A stretch of DNA of 64,000 nt from Deefgea chitinilytica. Its GTDB lineage: Bacteria > Pseudomonadota > Gammaproteobacteria > Burkholderiales > Chitinibacteraceae. The stretch covers positions 1,116,001 to 1,180,000 of the forward strand of contig NZ_WOFE01000001.1 of assembly GCF_016881405.1 (NCBI RefSeq), given 5' to 3'. This document shows, piece by piece, positions 28,192 to 36,666 of this stretch. The notes beneath the pieces were generated by a model, which had not been told where the DNA came from, ran no database searches, and saw nothing but the letters and a program-made list of their open reading frames with translations. The stretch's first letter is position 1, and each line of letters opens with the position of its first letter. The position numbers were made by a program, and so were the translations under genes.

Positions 28192-28736
28192 GGATTTGCC
28201 TTTGACTCAACGCGCGATTTCAACAGCCTAGCAAGTCCTTACTGAGAAATCGTTGCGCCAAATCATTGATTGGCCATCAGCATCACCCGCAGGCCGATCT
28301 CGCTACAGCATGCACTCTAATTACGGAAAGAGTTGCTTAATTGCGACAGACACTTGCACCACCAATCCCTTAACCCGCAAATCGGCCTGCACAGCACAGC
28401 CTATTTGGGATTACCACCAACGAGGTAGGCTCAGTGGTAATAAGTCCAATTGTAATAAAGCGCAAGTTGTGAGTTTTTTAAAAGTCGAACCGCACTTTAT
28501 TTGACTTCGCACAAGCTCTGAAAAAAATGTAGCACTAAACTTTTTCACTACAGCTGGTACCGATCACACCCCTCGCCCAGTTGAATAAGGTATCAGTGGA
28601 AAAGCAAAAGTACTTGTAATCAAACGATATTTGATCGACTTGACAGCAGCCATACGCACCGCAACGCGGCGACTGCACTTGGCTTTTCCTACAAGAGAAA
28701 TAACGACAATCTTTCTACGTAAAGGCTCGTTGACTT
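28192..28736. promoter_or_regulatory. Divergent intergenic region between the hyp arm and the hydrogenase operon
   Basis: This region has no credible gene. It has two dyads: TTACCAC (28411-28417) with GTGGTAA (28434-28440) around 16 nt, and ATCAAA (28619-28624) with TTTGAT (28630-28635) around CGATA. TTGACA occurs at 28640-28645 but has no good -10 box at 16-18 bp. A manual scan for GG-N10-GC found no sigma-54 promoter on either strand, unlike the FhlA-controlled hyc operon. The dyads are candidates for operators of an unidentified regulator. Confidence 0.5.
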
Positions 28737-30647
28737 ATGAATCTCGCTAACTATAAACCTTGTGTCTGCAATCTGTGCGGCACAGGTTGTGGGCAATTCC
28801 TAAAGACGGATGGTCAGAAGGTCTATGGCGTAGCTCCGCTGATTGCGCATCCAGTCAGCAAGGGCAAGCTCTGTATTCGCGGCTGGCACTCGAATGAATT
28901 GCTCAGTACCAATGAGCGCATCACCGAGCCGATGATCCGTGAAAACGGCCAATTGCGCCCAGCAAGCTATGCCGAAGCGATTGCCCTCGTCACCGAGCGC
29001 ATGCAGCAATTTGACGGCACTGCAGGCGAGATTGGCGTGCTGGCCTCAGCGCGCTCCTCTAATGAAGATGGCTATGCACTGAATCGACTGTGCCGTGAAG
29101 TATTCAAAACCGACTTACGCGGTATTGGTGCTGAAGCTGGGCATCGTAAGAGTATGGCTTCGCTGGAACACGCTTTTGGCTATCCAGGCGCACATGGCAG
29201 CCTAACGAGTATCGACAAAGCCGATTATATTTTGGTCGTCGGCACTGATATCACACGGCAAAATCCCGTGATCGGTGGCAATATCCATGCGGCACAGCGC
29301 CGTGGCGCTCGGGTAGTGACCTTGTGCAGCTCACGAACTCAAATCGCCAAACTATCAACGAAACACTACCAACAAAAACCGGGCACCAAAGGCTTGCTGG
29401 TCAATGCGCTGGCCAAAGCATTGCTAGCGATTCGCACCATCAACCATGATCGCAAAGCCAATATCGACCAATTACCGGGCTACGCCGAATATGTGGCCTC
29501 GCTACGCAGTATCTCGTCAGTGGCGCTCGAACGCGCCAGCGGCATTCGCTATGAAGACATCGAAGAAGAAGCCAAACATCTCGAGCACGCCAAATCGATT
29601 GTGATTTTATTTTCCAGTGGGATTTCGGGTTTGGATCGCCCAACCATCGACGCGATTACCAATCTAGCGCTATTGACCGACCGCATGGATCACGAACACT
29701 CAGCGGTGATTCCGGTCGCAGGGATTAGCAATTTACAAGGCAGCTTTGATATGGGTATGTCGGGCGAACTCGGTAATAGCGTGTTTAAAGCGCTGGCCAC
29801 GCCCGATTCGCCAATCAAGGTGCTATTTGTCATCGATCACGACGACGGCATCATCCGCGATAAAGAGCGCATCGCCAATCTGGATTTCGTGGCTTATGCC
29901 TGTGCCTACAAAAGCGCATTTATGGATTTGGCCGATGTGATTTTCCCGCTGCCCGCTTACAACGAAACCGACGGCACCTACACCGCATCAGACCGCCGCG
30001 TACAAATCACGCACCAGAATGTGAACAACCCACATGGCGTGTTGCCGGGCTGGGCGCTATTCCAACAAATTGCCGCAGCCTCAGGAATTGAATTTGGGTA
30101 TAGCGATACAGCCAATGTATTTAATGACCTAGCAGCACATACCAAAGGCTACGCTGAATTGAGCCATGCGGGATTAAGCAAAGGCTTTGGTCAACACTGG
30201 AATCCGAAAGCGTTTCCCAATTCGCGCAAACGCAAGTTTAACGCGATCAATGTCGAATACTGGGAATCGCCTACCACCGCCGAATTCCCCTTTGCGCTGA
30301 TGATCGGCAAGGCGCAGCACTACTGGCATCAAAATAATCTAATGCGCAAAACCATCGTACCGCGCCGCGAATACGACCAGACGCTGTGGCTTTACCCGCA
30401 AGGCTATATCGAAATTTCTCCCGAAGACGCCAGCCAACTCAAAGTCAAAGACAAATGGATCGTGAATGTGCGTTCCAGCATCGGTACACAGATGAAAATT
30501 GCGGTCAAGATTTCGCCCGATGTGCAAAACGGCACCGCCTACATTCCTTATTTCATCAAGAACATGATTTCCGACTTCCTGCTGCCGTATGAAAACGCCT
30601 ACGCAGCCGGCGAAGAAAGCGTGATCCCGATCCAGATTCAAGAATAA
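28737..30647 (+). CDS. MopB-family (FdhF-like) molybdopterin-type subunit lacking the formate dehydrogenase catalytic residues
   Basis: The protein has 636 residues, shorter than E. coli FdhF (715). The N-terminal [4Fe-4S] motif is present (CNLCGTGC, then GKLCIRG at about residue 47), as are the MopB core and the C-terminal dinucleotide-binding domain (AQHYWHQNNLMRK to the end). Aligned without gaps from the active-site His to the VVG strand, it has Gly135 (GGG, 29139-29141) where FdhF has Sec140, while the neighbouring His is kept (His136). At the FdhF Arg333 site (PVRGQNN) it reads PVAGISN, Ala328. Both changes keep the same 193-residue spacing. It is therefore unlikely to oxidise formate; a NuoG-like electron relay or another Mo reaction is more likely. 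First gene of the operon; 20 bp to the next gene. Confidence 0.88.
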   Translation: MNLANYKPCVCNLCGTGCGQFLKTDGQKVYGVAPLIAHPVSKGKLCIRGWHSNELLSTNERITEPMIRENGQLRPASYAEAIALVTERMQQFDGTAGEIGVLASARSSNEDGYALNRLCREVFKTDLRGIGAEAGHRKSMASLEHAFGYPGAHGSLTSIDKADYILVVGTDITRQNPVIGGNIHAAQRRGARVVTLCSSRTQIAKLSTKHYQQKPGTKGLLVNALAKALLAIRTINHDRKANIDQLPGYAEYVASLRSISSVALERASGIRYEDIEEEAKHLEHAKSIVILFSSGISGLDRPTIDAITNLALLTDRMDHEHSAVIPVAGISNLQGSFDMGMSGELGNSVFKALATPDSPIKVLFVIDHDDGIIRDKERIANLDFVAYACAYKSAFMDLADVIFPLPAYNETDGTYTASDRRVQITHQNVNNPHGVLPGWALFQQIAAASGIEFGYSDTANVFNDLAAHTKGYAELSHAGLSKGFGQHWNPKAFPNSRKRKFNAINVEYWESPTTAEFPFALMIGKAQHYWHQNNLMRKTIVPRREYDQTLWLYPQGYIEISPEDASQLKVKDKWIVNVRSSIGTQMKIAVKISPDVQNGTAYIPYFIKNMISDFLLPYENAYAAGEESVIPIQIQE

Positions 30648-30667
30648 AGCGCGGCGAGGAATCCAAG

Positions 30668-31738
30668 ATGTCTATGTATATTTTATCAGCGCAGGAAATC
30701 AGGCAGCTCGCTACCGAGCTACAGGCCACCTACGATGTCTATGGCCCGCAAGTTGAGCCACACAGCCAGCAAGTCTTTTTCGATCAGCTCGGTGACATCG
30801 CGGCTCTGAATCTGGAAGCGCCGATTCCGTCCATGCCGGTGAAAGAAATTCTGTTCCCACAAATGGAACGCATCCTGAAATACAAATACGACGCACAAAC
30901 GCAAAGCGTCGACATGGCAAAGCAGTATTTTGAAAAACCCAAAGTATTATTTGGGCTCAGACCGTGTGATTTAGCCGGAATTCAAGCGCTAGATCGTTTC
31001 TTTCTAGGGCAAGAATTTGTCGATGATGTGTATCTGACGCATCGTCGGCAATGTCTACTCATTAGCAATACTTGCCTTCACCCCTTCCCCCAATGTTTTT
31101 GCGTCTGTACGCACTCTGGGCCTGATGCCGAGGAAGGTTACGACTTGGATTTAACCAAGCTGCAAGAAGGCTACCTACTGAAAGTGGGCAGTGAAAAAGG
31201 CCAAGCGCTAGCTGATGCACACCACTGGAAAGCCGCCAACGCGCAACACCTCGTCGAACAAAAAGCAGTCGTTGAGCGCTGCATCGATCTATTTCCAGAA
31301 ATGGCAACCGACAATAAAGCGTGGGTTTCACGTGTGATGAACCGTATCACGACCGGTTTTGTGAAACAGGAAACCTGGGAATACATTGGTGACCAATGTT
31401 TGGAATGCGGCGCATGTTCATTCGTTTGCCCGACCTGTAGCTGCTTCAATATCGAAGACACGCAAACAGCCTGTGGCGAGTGCGAGCGGCTAAGGATGCG
31501 TGACTCCTGTTCGTTTGAAGGCTACGCCCGAATGGCCGGCGACCATAATCCGCGCCAACCCGTAGAAGATCGCCGCAATAAGCGTTTTTTCTGCAAATTA
31601 TCTTACTCACAATCGAAAAAATACCTACGCCCCGGCTGTGTTGGCTGCGGTCGCTGCCAATGGGTCTGCCCGGGAGATATTGGTTTGCCCAATGTCGTGC
31701 AATACATCCGCCGCGAAATCACCGGAGGGGAAATCTGA
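30668..31738 (+). CDS. AsrA/HydB-like iron-sulfur subunit (sulfhydrogenase beta-subunit family)
   Basis: The protein has 356 residues. The N-terminal two thirds match the AsrA / sulfhydrogenase-beta family (VLFGLRPCDLAGIQALDRFF; CFCVCTHSGPDAEEGYDLDLTKL). The C-terminus is a dicluster ferredoxin domain (CLECGACSFVCPTC and CVGCGRCQWVCPGD), with extra Cys in TACGECERLRMRDSC. In known members it carries electrons between the FAD/NAD(P) subunit and a catalytic partner. Here it would link the NAD(P)H module to the MopB protein and hydrogenase. It overlaps the next gene by one base (TGATG). Good ribosome binding site (GAGGA). Confidence 0.9.
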   Translation: MSMYILSAQEIRQLATELQATYDVYGPQVEPHSQQVFFDQLGDIAALNLEAPIPSMPVKEILFPQMERILKYKYDAQTQSVDMAKQYFEKPKVLFGLRPCDLAGIQALDRFFLGQEFVDDVYLTHRRQCLLISNTCLHPFPQCFCVCTHSGPDAEEGYDLDLTKLQEGYLLKVGSEKGQALADAHHWKAANAQHLVEQKAVVERCIDLFPEMATDNKAWVSRVMNRITTGFVKQETWEYIGDQCLECGACSFVCPTCSCFNIEDTQTACGECERLRMRDSCSFEGYARMAGDHNPRQPVEDRRNKRFFCKLSYSQSKKYLRPGCVGCGRCQWVCPGDIGLPNVVQYIRREITGGEI

Positions 31739-32616
31739 TGTCTAACTGCCATGGCAATCACGAGCACGGCAACTGCAAAACGACAGGTCTCTGCCCCATC
31801 GTCACGATCCCTGAAGTCGTCAATATCGATGAAATCCGCGATGAAATTCCGGAGGTGAAGACTTTTTATCTGTCCTTCCCCAATAAAGACGTCGAACGTG
31901 AATTTCGCATCAAGTCGGGCCAATTCATTATGTGCACGGTATTTGGCGCGGGTGAGTTTGCCGTTTCGCTACCGCCAAGCCCCGAAAACGACCGTTTCCA
32001 TATCTCAGTACGCGCCGTCGGCAAGGTCACCAATGCACTACACGCACTGCGTGTGGGCGACAAACTTGGCGTCCGTGGTCCATTCGGCAATGGCTTTCCA
32101 TTTGAAGACATTAAAGGCAAAAACATTATCTACGTCGCTGGCGGGATCGGCTTGATTCCGCTGCGCAGTTCGATTGTTCACGCTCTGCAACACCGCGAAG
32201 ATTTTGGCCGCATTATTTTGCTCTACGGCGCAAGAAGCGCAAAAGATTTGATGTACCAAGAAGACATCAAAATTTGGCAACAAAACGCAGGGTTTGAAAC
32301 CTTCATCACCATCGACCGCCCCGAAGATAACTGGTCAGGCGAAGTCGGTTACGTCAATCAGTTGATCGAAAAAGCCAATGTGCCCGTCGACAATAGCGTG
32401 GCCTTTGTTTGCGGCCCACCGGTAATGTTTAACAGCGTGATCGGCGAATTTTTAAAGCGCGGCATGAGCGAGGACTCGATTATCTCTACGCTCGAACGCC
32501 AAATGAAATGTGGCATCGGCAAGTGCCAGCACTGCGCCGTAGGCAGAACACTCGTCTGCACCGATGGCCCGGTTTACACCTATCGGCAAATTAAAACCTT
32601 GGGTGAGCAGATATGA
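31738..32616 (+). CDS. AsrB/HydG-like FAD/NAD(P)-binding subunit (sulfhydrogenase gamma-subunit family)
   Basis: The protein has 292 residues in the ferredoxin-NADP reductase superfamily, PyrK/AsrB branch. The FAD domain has FHISVRAVGKVTNAL and GDKLGVRGPFGNGFP. The NAD(P) domain has IIYVAGGIGLIPLRSSI, LLYGARS and FVCGPPVMF. The C-terminal [2Fe-2S] Cys cluster is CGIGKCQHCAVG plus VCTDGP. It should exchange hydride with NAD(P)H; NADH versus NADPH cannot be told. The N-terminus is unusually rich in His and Cys (MSNCHGNHEHGNC) and could bind metal. ATG at 31738 overlaps the previous stop codon and has a GGAGGGG site; the longer frame from 31660 lacks support. Confidence 0.9.
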   Translation: MSNCHGNHEHGNCKTTGLCPIVTIPEVVNIDEIRDEIPEVKTFYLSFPNKDVEREFRIKSGQFIMCTVFGAGEFAVSLPPSPENDRFHISVRAVGKVTNALHALRVGDKLGVRGPFGNGFPFEDIKGKNIIYVAGGIGLIPLRSSIVHALQHREDFGRIILLYGARSAKDLMYQEDIKIWQQNAGFETFITIDRPEDNWSGEVGYVNQLIEKANVPVDNSVAFVCGPPVMFNSVIGEFLKRGMSEDSIISTLERQMKCGIGKCQHCAVGRTLVCTDGPVYTYRQIKTLGEQI

Positions 32617-33101
32617 GCTTCGCTTCCGATCTTGCCCAAATTTTGGCGCAGCCCACCAGCATTGTTGGCATTGGTAATACCTTGCGCGGCGATGATGCGG
32701 TCGGCTGTTTTATTGCCGATCAGCTCGCCGCCACTTTGCCACACAACACCACACACCAGGTCATCAATGTCGAAGATGTCATCGAAAACCACGTGTTCCG
32801 CATTGCCGACAGCGCAGCAAAACATGTGTTGTTAATCGATGCCGTACAGGGCAGCGGGCAAGAGACAGGCTCCTTGGTACTAGGGCGGCTCGCTGATATG
32901 GAGGCCAGTGGCGGTTATTCCACCCACAAATTGGCTCTCGCGATGGCGGGCGAGTTGCTTGAGCGCCATGGCAAACCAGTCTACCTACTCGGTATCGCAG
33001 CAGAAAACATCGACTTTGGCTTACAAATGACTCAAAACATTCAAGATAGCGCCGCGGCCGTCATTGCACTGGTCGCCAAGCACGCAGGAGGGAGTCAGTA
33101 A
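32613..33101 (+). CDS. HycI-like hydrogenase large-subunit maturation protease
   Basis: The 162-residue protein is an HyaD/HycI-type endopeptidase: GIGNTLRGDDAVG near the N-terminus with the nickel-sensing Asp, LLIDAVQGSG with the second Asp, and STHKLAL with the His ligand. It is expected to cut the C-terminal tail of the HycE-like subunit after nickel insertion. It overlaps the upstream gene by four bases and the next gene by one, so it is fully embedded in the operon, between the diaphorase and the hydrogenase modules rather than at the operon end as in E. coli hyc. Confidence 0.9.
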   Translation: MSFASDLAQILAQPTSIVGIGNTLRGDDAVGCFIADQLAATLPHNTTHQVINVEDVIENHVFRIADSAAKHVLLIDAVQGSGQETGSLVLGRLADMEASGGYSTHKLALAMAGELLERHGKPVYLLGIAAENIDFGLQMTQNIQDSAAAVIALVAKHAGGSQ

Positions 33102-34963
33102 TGGATCACCACATCTACCAAAACTTGCAAATTGGCATCCTCATTTTGCTGTGCTCGGCCGTAGTCACCCCGATGCTCGCGAGCAAGCGGCAATGGGCTG
33201 GCATGCTGAATTTTCTGGCTACGCTGGCTGCTGCGATCGTATTGACTAGCGTCGCGGTACAAGTACTCGGCAGTGGCGCTGCACCTGCGATGTTTGATCT
33301 TCATTTAGGCGGATTGGCCATTCCTTTGATGGTTGACGGTTTTTCTGCCGTCTTTATGGCGCTGATTTCGATAGTCGCTACGATCACCGCTTTTTACTGC
33401 ATCGGCTATATGGAAATGGATCACTATCGCCATTACAGCCTGCGTAGTTTCTTTTTCTGCTACCCCATTTTCATCGCTGGCATGATCGCGCTGGTGAGTG
33501 TGGATGATTTAAGTACAGGATTTACGGTGGCTTGGCAGATGATGACCATTGCATCGTTTTTCTTGATTCGCTTCGATTATAAAGATCCCGTTATTGTCAA
33601 AAGCGCCAATAAATATCTGATTTTGATGCAATTAGCATGGCTGGCCGTGTTGACTGCAGGGCTAATCGTGCCGGACTGCGGGTGGGGTACGCCTGTGCAC
33701 CACATCGCTGAGCAACTGGGTATGGCCGATGCAGGTCTACGTACGCTGGTGCTAGCGCTGACCTTGCTGGGCTTTGGCATGAAAGCCGGTATGTTTCCGC
33801 TGGGTCAACTTTGGTTGCCTGATGCGCATTCGGTAGCACCGTCACCGATTAGCGCGCTGCTCTCCGGCTTAATGCTCAAAACAGGCATCTTTGGCATGAT
33901 CCGCACGCTGTTTTGGATGATGCCTGATTCAATGCCTGCGCAGGAAGTGCAAGCGTGGGGCATGCTCGTCGCCGTCATCGGCGTGATCACGCTGTTTATC
34001 GGTACGTCGCAATCGCTCAAGCAAGTCGACGCCAAGCGCCTGAATGCGTATAGCTCGATAGGCCAAATCGGTTACATCATTTTGGCCATCGGTTGCGCTC
34101 GATTTTATCTGGGTGCCAATAATGCGCTGCACACTCTAGCGCTGCTGGCGATGCTCGGAGCCTTCTTGCATGTTTTGAATCACGCCATCTTCAAAAGTCT
34201 GCTCTTTCTCTGCGTTGGCAGTGTGCAATACACCACAGGAACCAAAGATTTAGACAAGCTCGGCGGTCTGTTTGCCCTAATGCCGATCACCGCCATCATC
34301 GCAGGGGTTGCGGCGATTGCAGTCTCAGGCGTACCAGCATTTTCTGGTTTCACCAGCAAATGGGCGATTGTTGGCTCGGCGCTATTATCAGGTAAAGCCG
34401 CGGGTATTTTCGTGATCTTCGGCGTGATCGCGCTCGTTACCAGCGCAATGACGCTGGCAACCTATGTGAAGCTCTACGGCATGACCTTTACCTCGGTCGG
34501 CGTGCAATGGAATGAGAAAAACGATATCCATGAAGTCAGCAAAATCATGTTGGCTCCAAAATTGCTGCTGGCCGCAATTTGCCTTGCGCAGGGTTTCTTT
34601 CCTTGGCTCTTTGTGCAACTGTTTGCGCGAGTTCTGGCGACGTCAGAGGGCGTTCTCACTCACACGCTCGGCACGCCTCAAGTTTTCGCTTCCCTATCAC
34701 AAAGCTATTCAGGGATTAATTTTTCGACTCATGGTTCCGCAGTCGCGTTCTCGCTACCACTGATCATGATGGCGATGTTGGGTGTGGCTCTGCTGTTTGC
34801 AGTGTGGCTGCGCAAAGCAGGCGGTGCCGAAACGCGTACCGCGCCGGTTTGGCTGTGTGGCTATCAAGTGCAAAACAATATGAATCGCTATCGCAGCAGC
34901 CATATCTTTGACGCGTTTAAGAAATTCATGAAATGGACTGGCGGCAATGTGCGCGGCGTCTGA
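33101..34963 (+). CDS. HycC-like (NuoL/antiporter-type) membrane subunit
   Basis: The protein has 620 residues and about 14-16 membrane segments, close in length to HycC (608). The antiporter signature is LGFGMKAGMFPLGQLWLPDAHSVAPSPISALLSGLMLKTGI, with the conserved channel Lys kept. The broken-helix region is HAIFKSLLFLCVGSVQ, and the end (APVWLCGYQVQNNMNRYRSSHIFDAF) matches HycC. The Glu normally found in the TM5 WE motif (NuoL Glu144) is Gln146 here (CAG at 33536-33538, TVAWQMMTIASFFLI). This residue is central in proton-transfer models, so pumping through this subunit may be altered. E. coli HycC, as I recall it, keeps the Glu but has lost the Lys. Confidence 0.93.
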   Translation: MDHHIYQNLQIGILILLCSAVVTPMLASKRQWAGMLNFLATLAAAIVLTSVAVQVLGSGAAPAMFDLHLGGLAIPLMVDGFSAVFMALISIVATITAFYCIGYMEMDHYRHYSLRSFFFCYPIFIAGMIALVSVDDLSTGFTVAWQMMTIASFFLIRFDYKDPVIVKSANKYLILMQLAWLAVLTAGLIVPDCGWGTPVHHIAEQLGMADAGLRTLVLALTLLGFGMKAGMFPLGQLWLPDAHSVAPSPISALLSGLMLKTGIFGMIRTLFWMMPDSMPAQEVQAWGMLVAVIGVITLFIGTSQSLKQVDAKRLNAYSSIGQIGYIILAIGCARFYLGANNALHTLALLAMLGAFLHVLNHAIFKSLLFLCVGSVQYTTGTKDLDKLGGLFALMPITAIIAGVAAIAVSGVPAFSGFTSKWAIVGSALLSGKAAGIFVIFGVIALVTSAMTLATYVKLYGMTFTSVGVQWNEKNDIHEVSKIMLAPKLLLAAICLAQGFFPWLFVQLFARVLATSEGVLTHTLGTPQVFASLSQSYSGINFSTHGSAVAFSLPLIMMAMLGVALLFAVWLRKAGGAETRTAPVWLCGYQVQNNMNRYRSSHIFDAFKKFMKWTGGNVRGV

Positions 34964-34980
34964 TTTTTCGGAGTAATACC

Positions 34981-36666
34981 ATGTCGATAAGAAAAGAACT
35001 GGAAGCCAAACTCCTCGCCCGTCTGCGCGATGAGGTGGTCTGCGTCGAAAAAACCGATGAGCGCACCATTTACATTGATGTGAAACGCTCGGTATTTCGC
35101 GAAGCCTGTCAGATCATTAGTAATGCTGGGGCTCGCTACCTATGCAGTGTTGGGTATGACAATATAAGCCTTGATAATACTCTGGTTATGGTACATACCT
35201 TTGCACTTGATGATAGTAACCGCTTTATTTGCTGCCGCGCTGCTGCCCCCGCTGATGATCCTGTATTGGAATCGGTTACACCTGATTTGCCCTCTGCAGG
35301 CTGGTCTGAACGCGAAGTCACCGACCTGTTGGGGTTACGCTTTGCGGGTCACCCTAAACCCAAAAAATTAGTTTTAGCCGATGACTGGCCGGAAGGCATC
35401 TATCCGCTACGCAAAGACGTGCCGCATGATTTCGTCCCACAGGGCGCAGAAGACGTTGCCTATCAACTGGACGAAGCGCCGCCAGGAACCACGATTGTTC
35501 CGGTCGGCCCCTTCCACCCCAGCTTGCATGAGCCCGAACATTTTGCAGTTTATGTCGATGGCGAAACGATCAAAGGCTGCGATTACCGTGGCTTTATGAC
35601 CCATCGCGGCATTGAAAAACTCTGCCAAACGCAAGTCAGCTACAACGAAGTGCCATACATCGCTGAGCGCATTTGCGGTATCTGCGGCTCGGTGCATGCC
35701 ACCGCATTTTCGCAGGCCGTCGAGTCGGCAGCTGGGATTGTCATCCCACGCCGCGCCGAATTTATCCGCACCTTGATGCTCGAAATCGAGCGCATCCATT
35801 CCAATTTGCTGTGGCTTGGCGTTGCCGGTCACTTGATCGGGTTTGACACCGTCTTTATGCAAGCGTGGCGCGTGCGTGAACAAATCATGTGGCTGTGCGA
35901 GCGGCTGACTGGTAATCGCAAAACCTACGGCATGATTTTAGTGGGTGGCGTACGGCGCGACATCACGCCAGATATCGCCGAAGATATTCTGAATGTCGTC
36001 AAAAAAATCGAAGAAGAACTACTAGTCATCTATCGTGCCATCGAAAATGATAGCTCAATTCATAAACGTACCAAGGGCGTCGGCACGATTACCAAGCAAC
36101 AAGCGATTGATTGGAATTTGATCGGCCCGGTCGCCCGCGCGCGTGGCGTTGATATTGATGCTCGCCGTGATCACCCGTATGCCGCTTATGATGAAATGAA
36201 ATTCGAAGTACCGGTACTCGATGGCTGCGATGTGTGGTCGACCTTAGTGGTGCGAGTGGTGGAAACCTTTGAAGCAATCAAAATTATCCGTCAATGTCTC
36301 GATAAAATGCCGGGCGGTGAGACTTTTGTTGAAATCAAAGACCACATCCCTGCCCAACGCCATGCCATCACCGTAGTTGAAGCACCTCGCGGTGAATCGG
36401 TGCATTACGTCATTACCGGTGAAAACAATCGCCCCGAGCGCTGGCGCGTACGTGCCCCAACCTTCACCAATTTGCAAGCCGTACCACTGATGCTATTGGA
36501 TGAGCAGTTTGCAGACTTCCCCATCATTATGGGCAGTATCGACCCTTGCTTCTCTTGTACCGATCGCGTTGCAGTTGTGGATTTACAAACCGGTAAATCC
36601 AGCTCGATCAGCAAGACCGAGCTCGATGCCATGTCGAGAAAACATCTGGAGAGCATGAAAAAATGA
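34981..36666 (+). CDS. HycE-like group 4 [NiFe] hydrogenase large subunit with N-terminal NuoC-like domain
   Basis: The protein has 561 residues. Residues 1-160 are NuoC-like (DLLGLRFAGHPKPKKLVLADDWPEGIYPLRKD). The rest is a NuoD/HycE-like catalytic domain. L1 is ERICGICGSVHATAF with Cys232 and Cys235; L2 is DPCFSCTDR with Cys523 and Cys526. All four nickel-binding Cys are present. After Arg529 there is a 32-residue tail, the same length as the HycE tail removed by HycI, so maturation by the operon protease is expected. L1 and domain layout point to the FHL-type branch of group 4. GGAG precedes ATG 34981; the in-frame ATG at 34933 is inside the previous gene. Confidence 0.95.
   Translation: MSIRKELEAKLLARLRDEVVCVEKTDERTIYIDVKRSVFREACQIISNAGARYLCSVGYDNISLDNTLVMVHTFALDDSNRFICCRAAAPADDPVLESVTPDLPSAGWSEREVTDLLGLRFAGHPKPKKLVLADDWPEGIYPLRKDVPHDFVPQGAEDVAYQLDEAPPGTTIVPVGPFHPSLHEPEHFAVYVDGETIKGCDYRGFMTHRGIEKLCQTQVSYNEVPYIAERICGICGSVHATAFSQAVESAAGIVIPRRAEFIRTLMLEIERIHSNLLWLGVAGHLIGFDTVFMQAWRVREQIMWLCERLTGNRKTYGMILVGGVRRDITPDIAEDILNVVKKIEEELLVIYRAIENDSSIHKRTKGVGTITKQQAIDWNLIGPVARARGVDIDARRDHPYAAYDEMKFEVPVLDGCDVWSTLVVRVVETFEAIKIIRQCLDKMPGGETFVEIKDHIPAQRHAITVVEAPRGESVHYVITGENNRPERWRVRAPTFTNLQAVPLMLLDEQFADFPIIMGSIDPCFSCTDRVAVVDLQTGKSSSISKTELDAMSRKHLESMKK

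Noticed and set aside
28619-28635. FNR or CRP site upstream of the hydrogenase operon
   Set aside because: The dyad is ATCAAA-N5-TTTGAT, which does not match TTGAT-N4-ATCAA or TGTGA-N6-TCACA.
28640-28645. TTGACA as the -35 box of the hydrogenase operon promoter
   Set aside because: No acceptable -10 hexamer is found 16-18 bp downstream.
29139-29141. Selenocysteine codon in the MopB gene
   Set aside because: The codon at the expected site is GGG, not TGA, and the frame has no internal stop.
35407-35883. 158-codon open frame on the minus strand
   Set aside because: It lies opposite the HycE-like coding sequence, where L1 motif and domain order are unambiguous.
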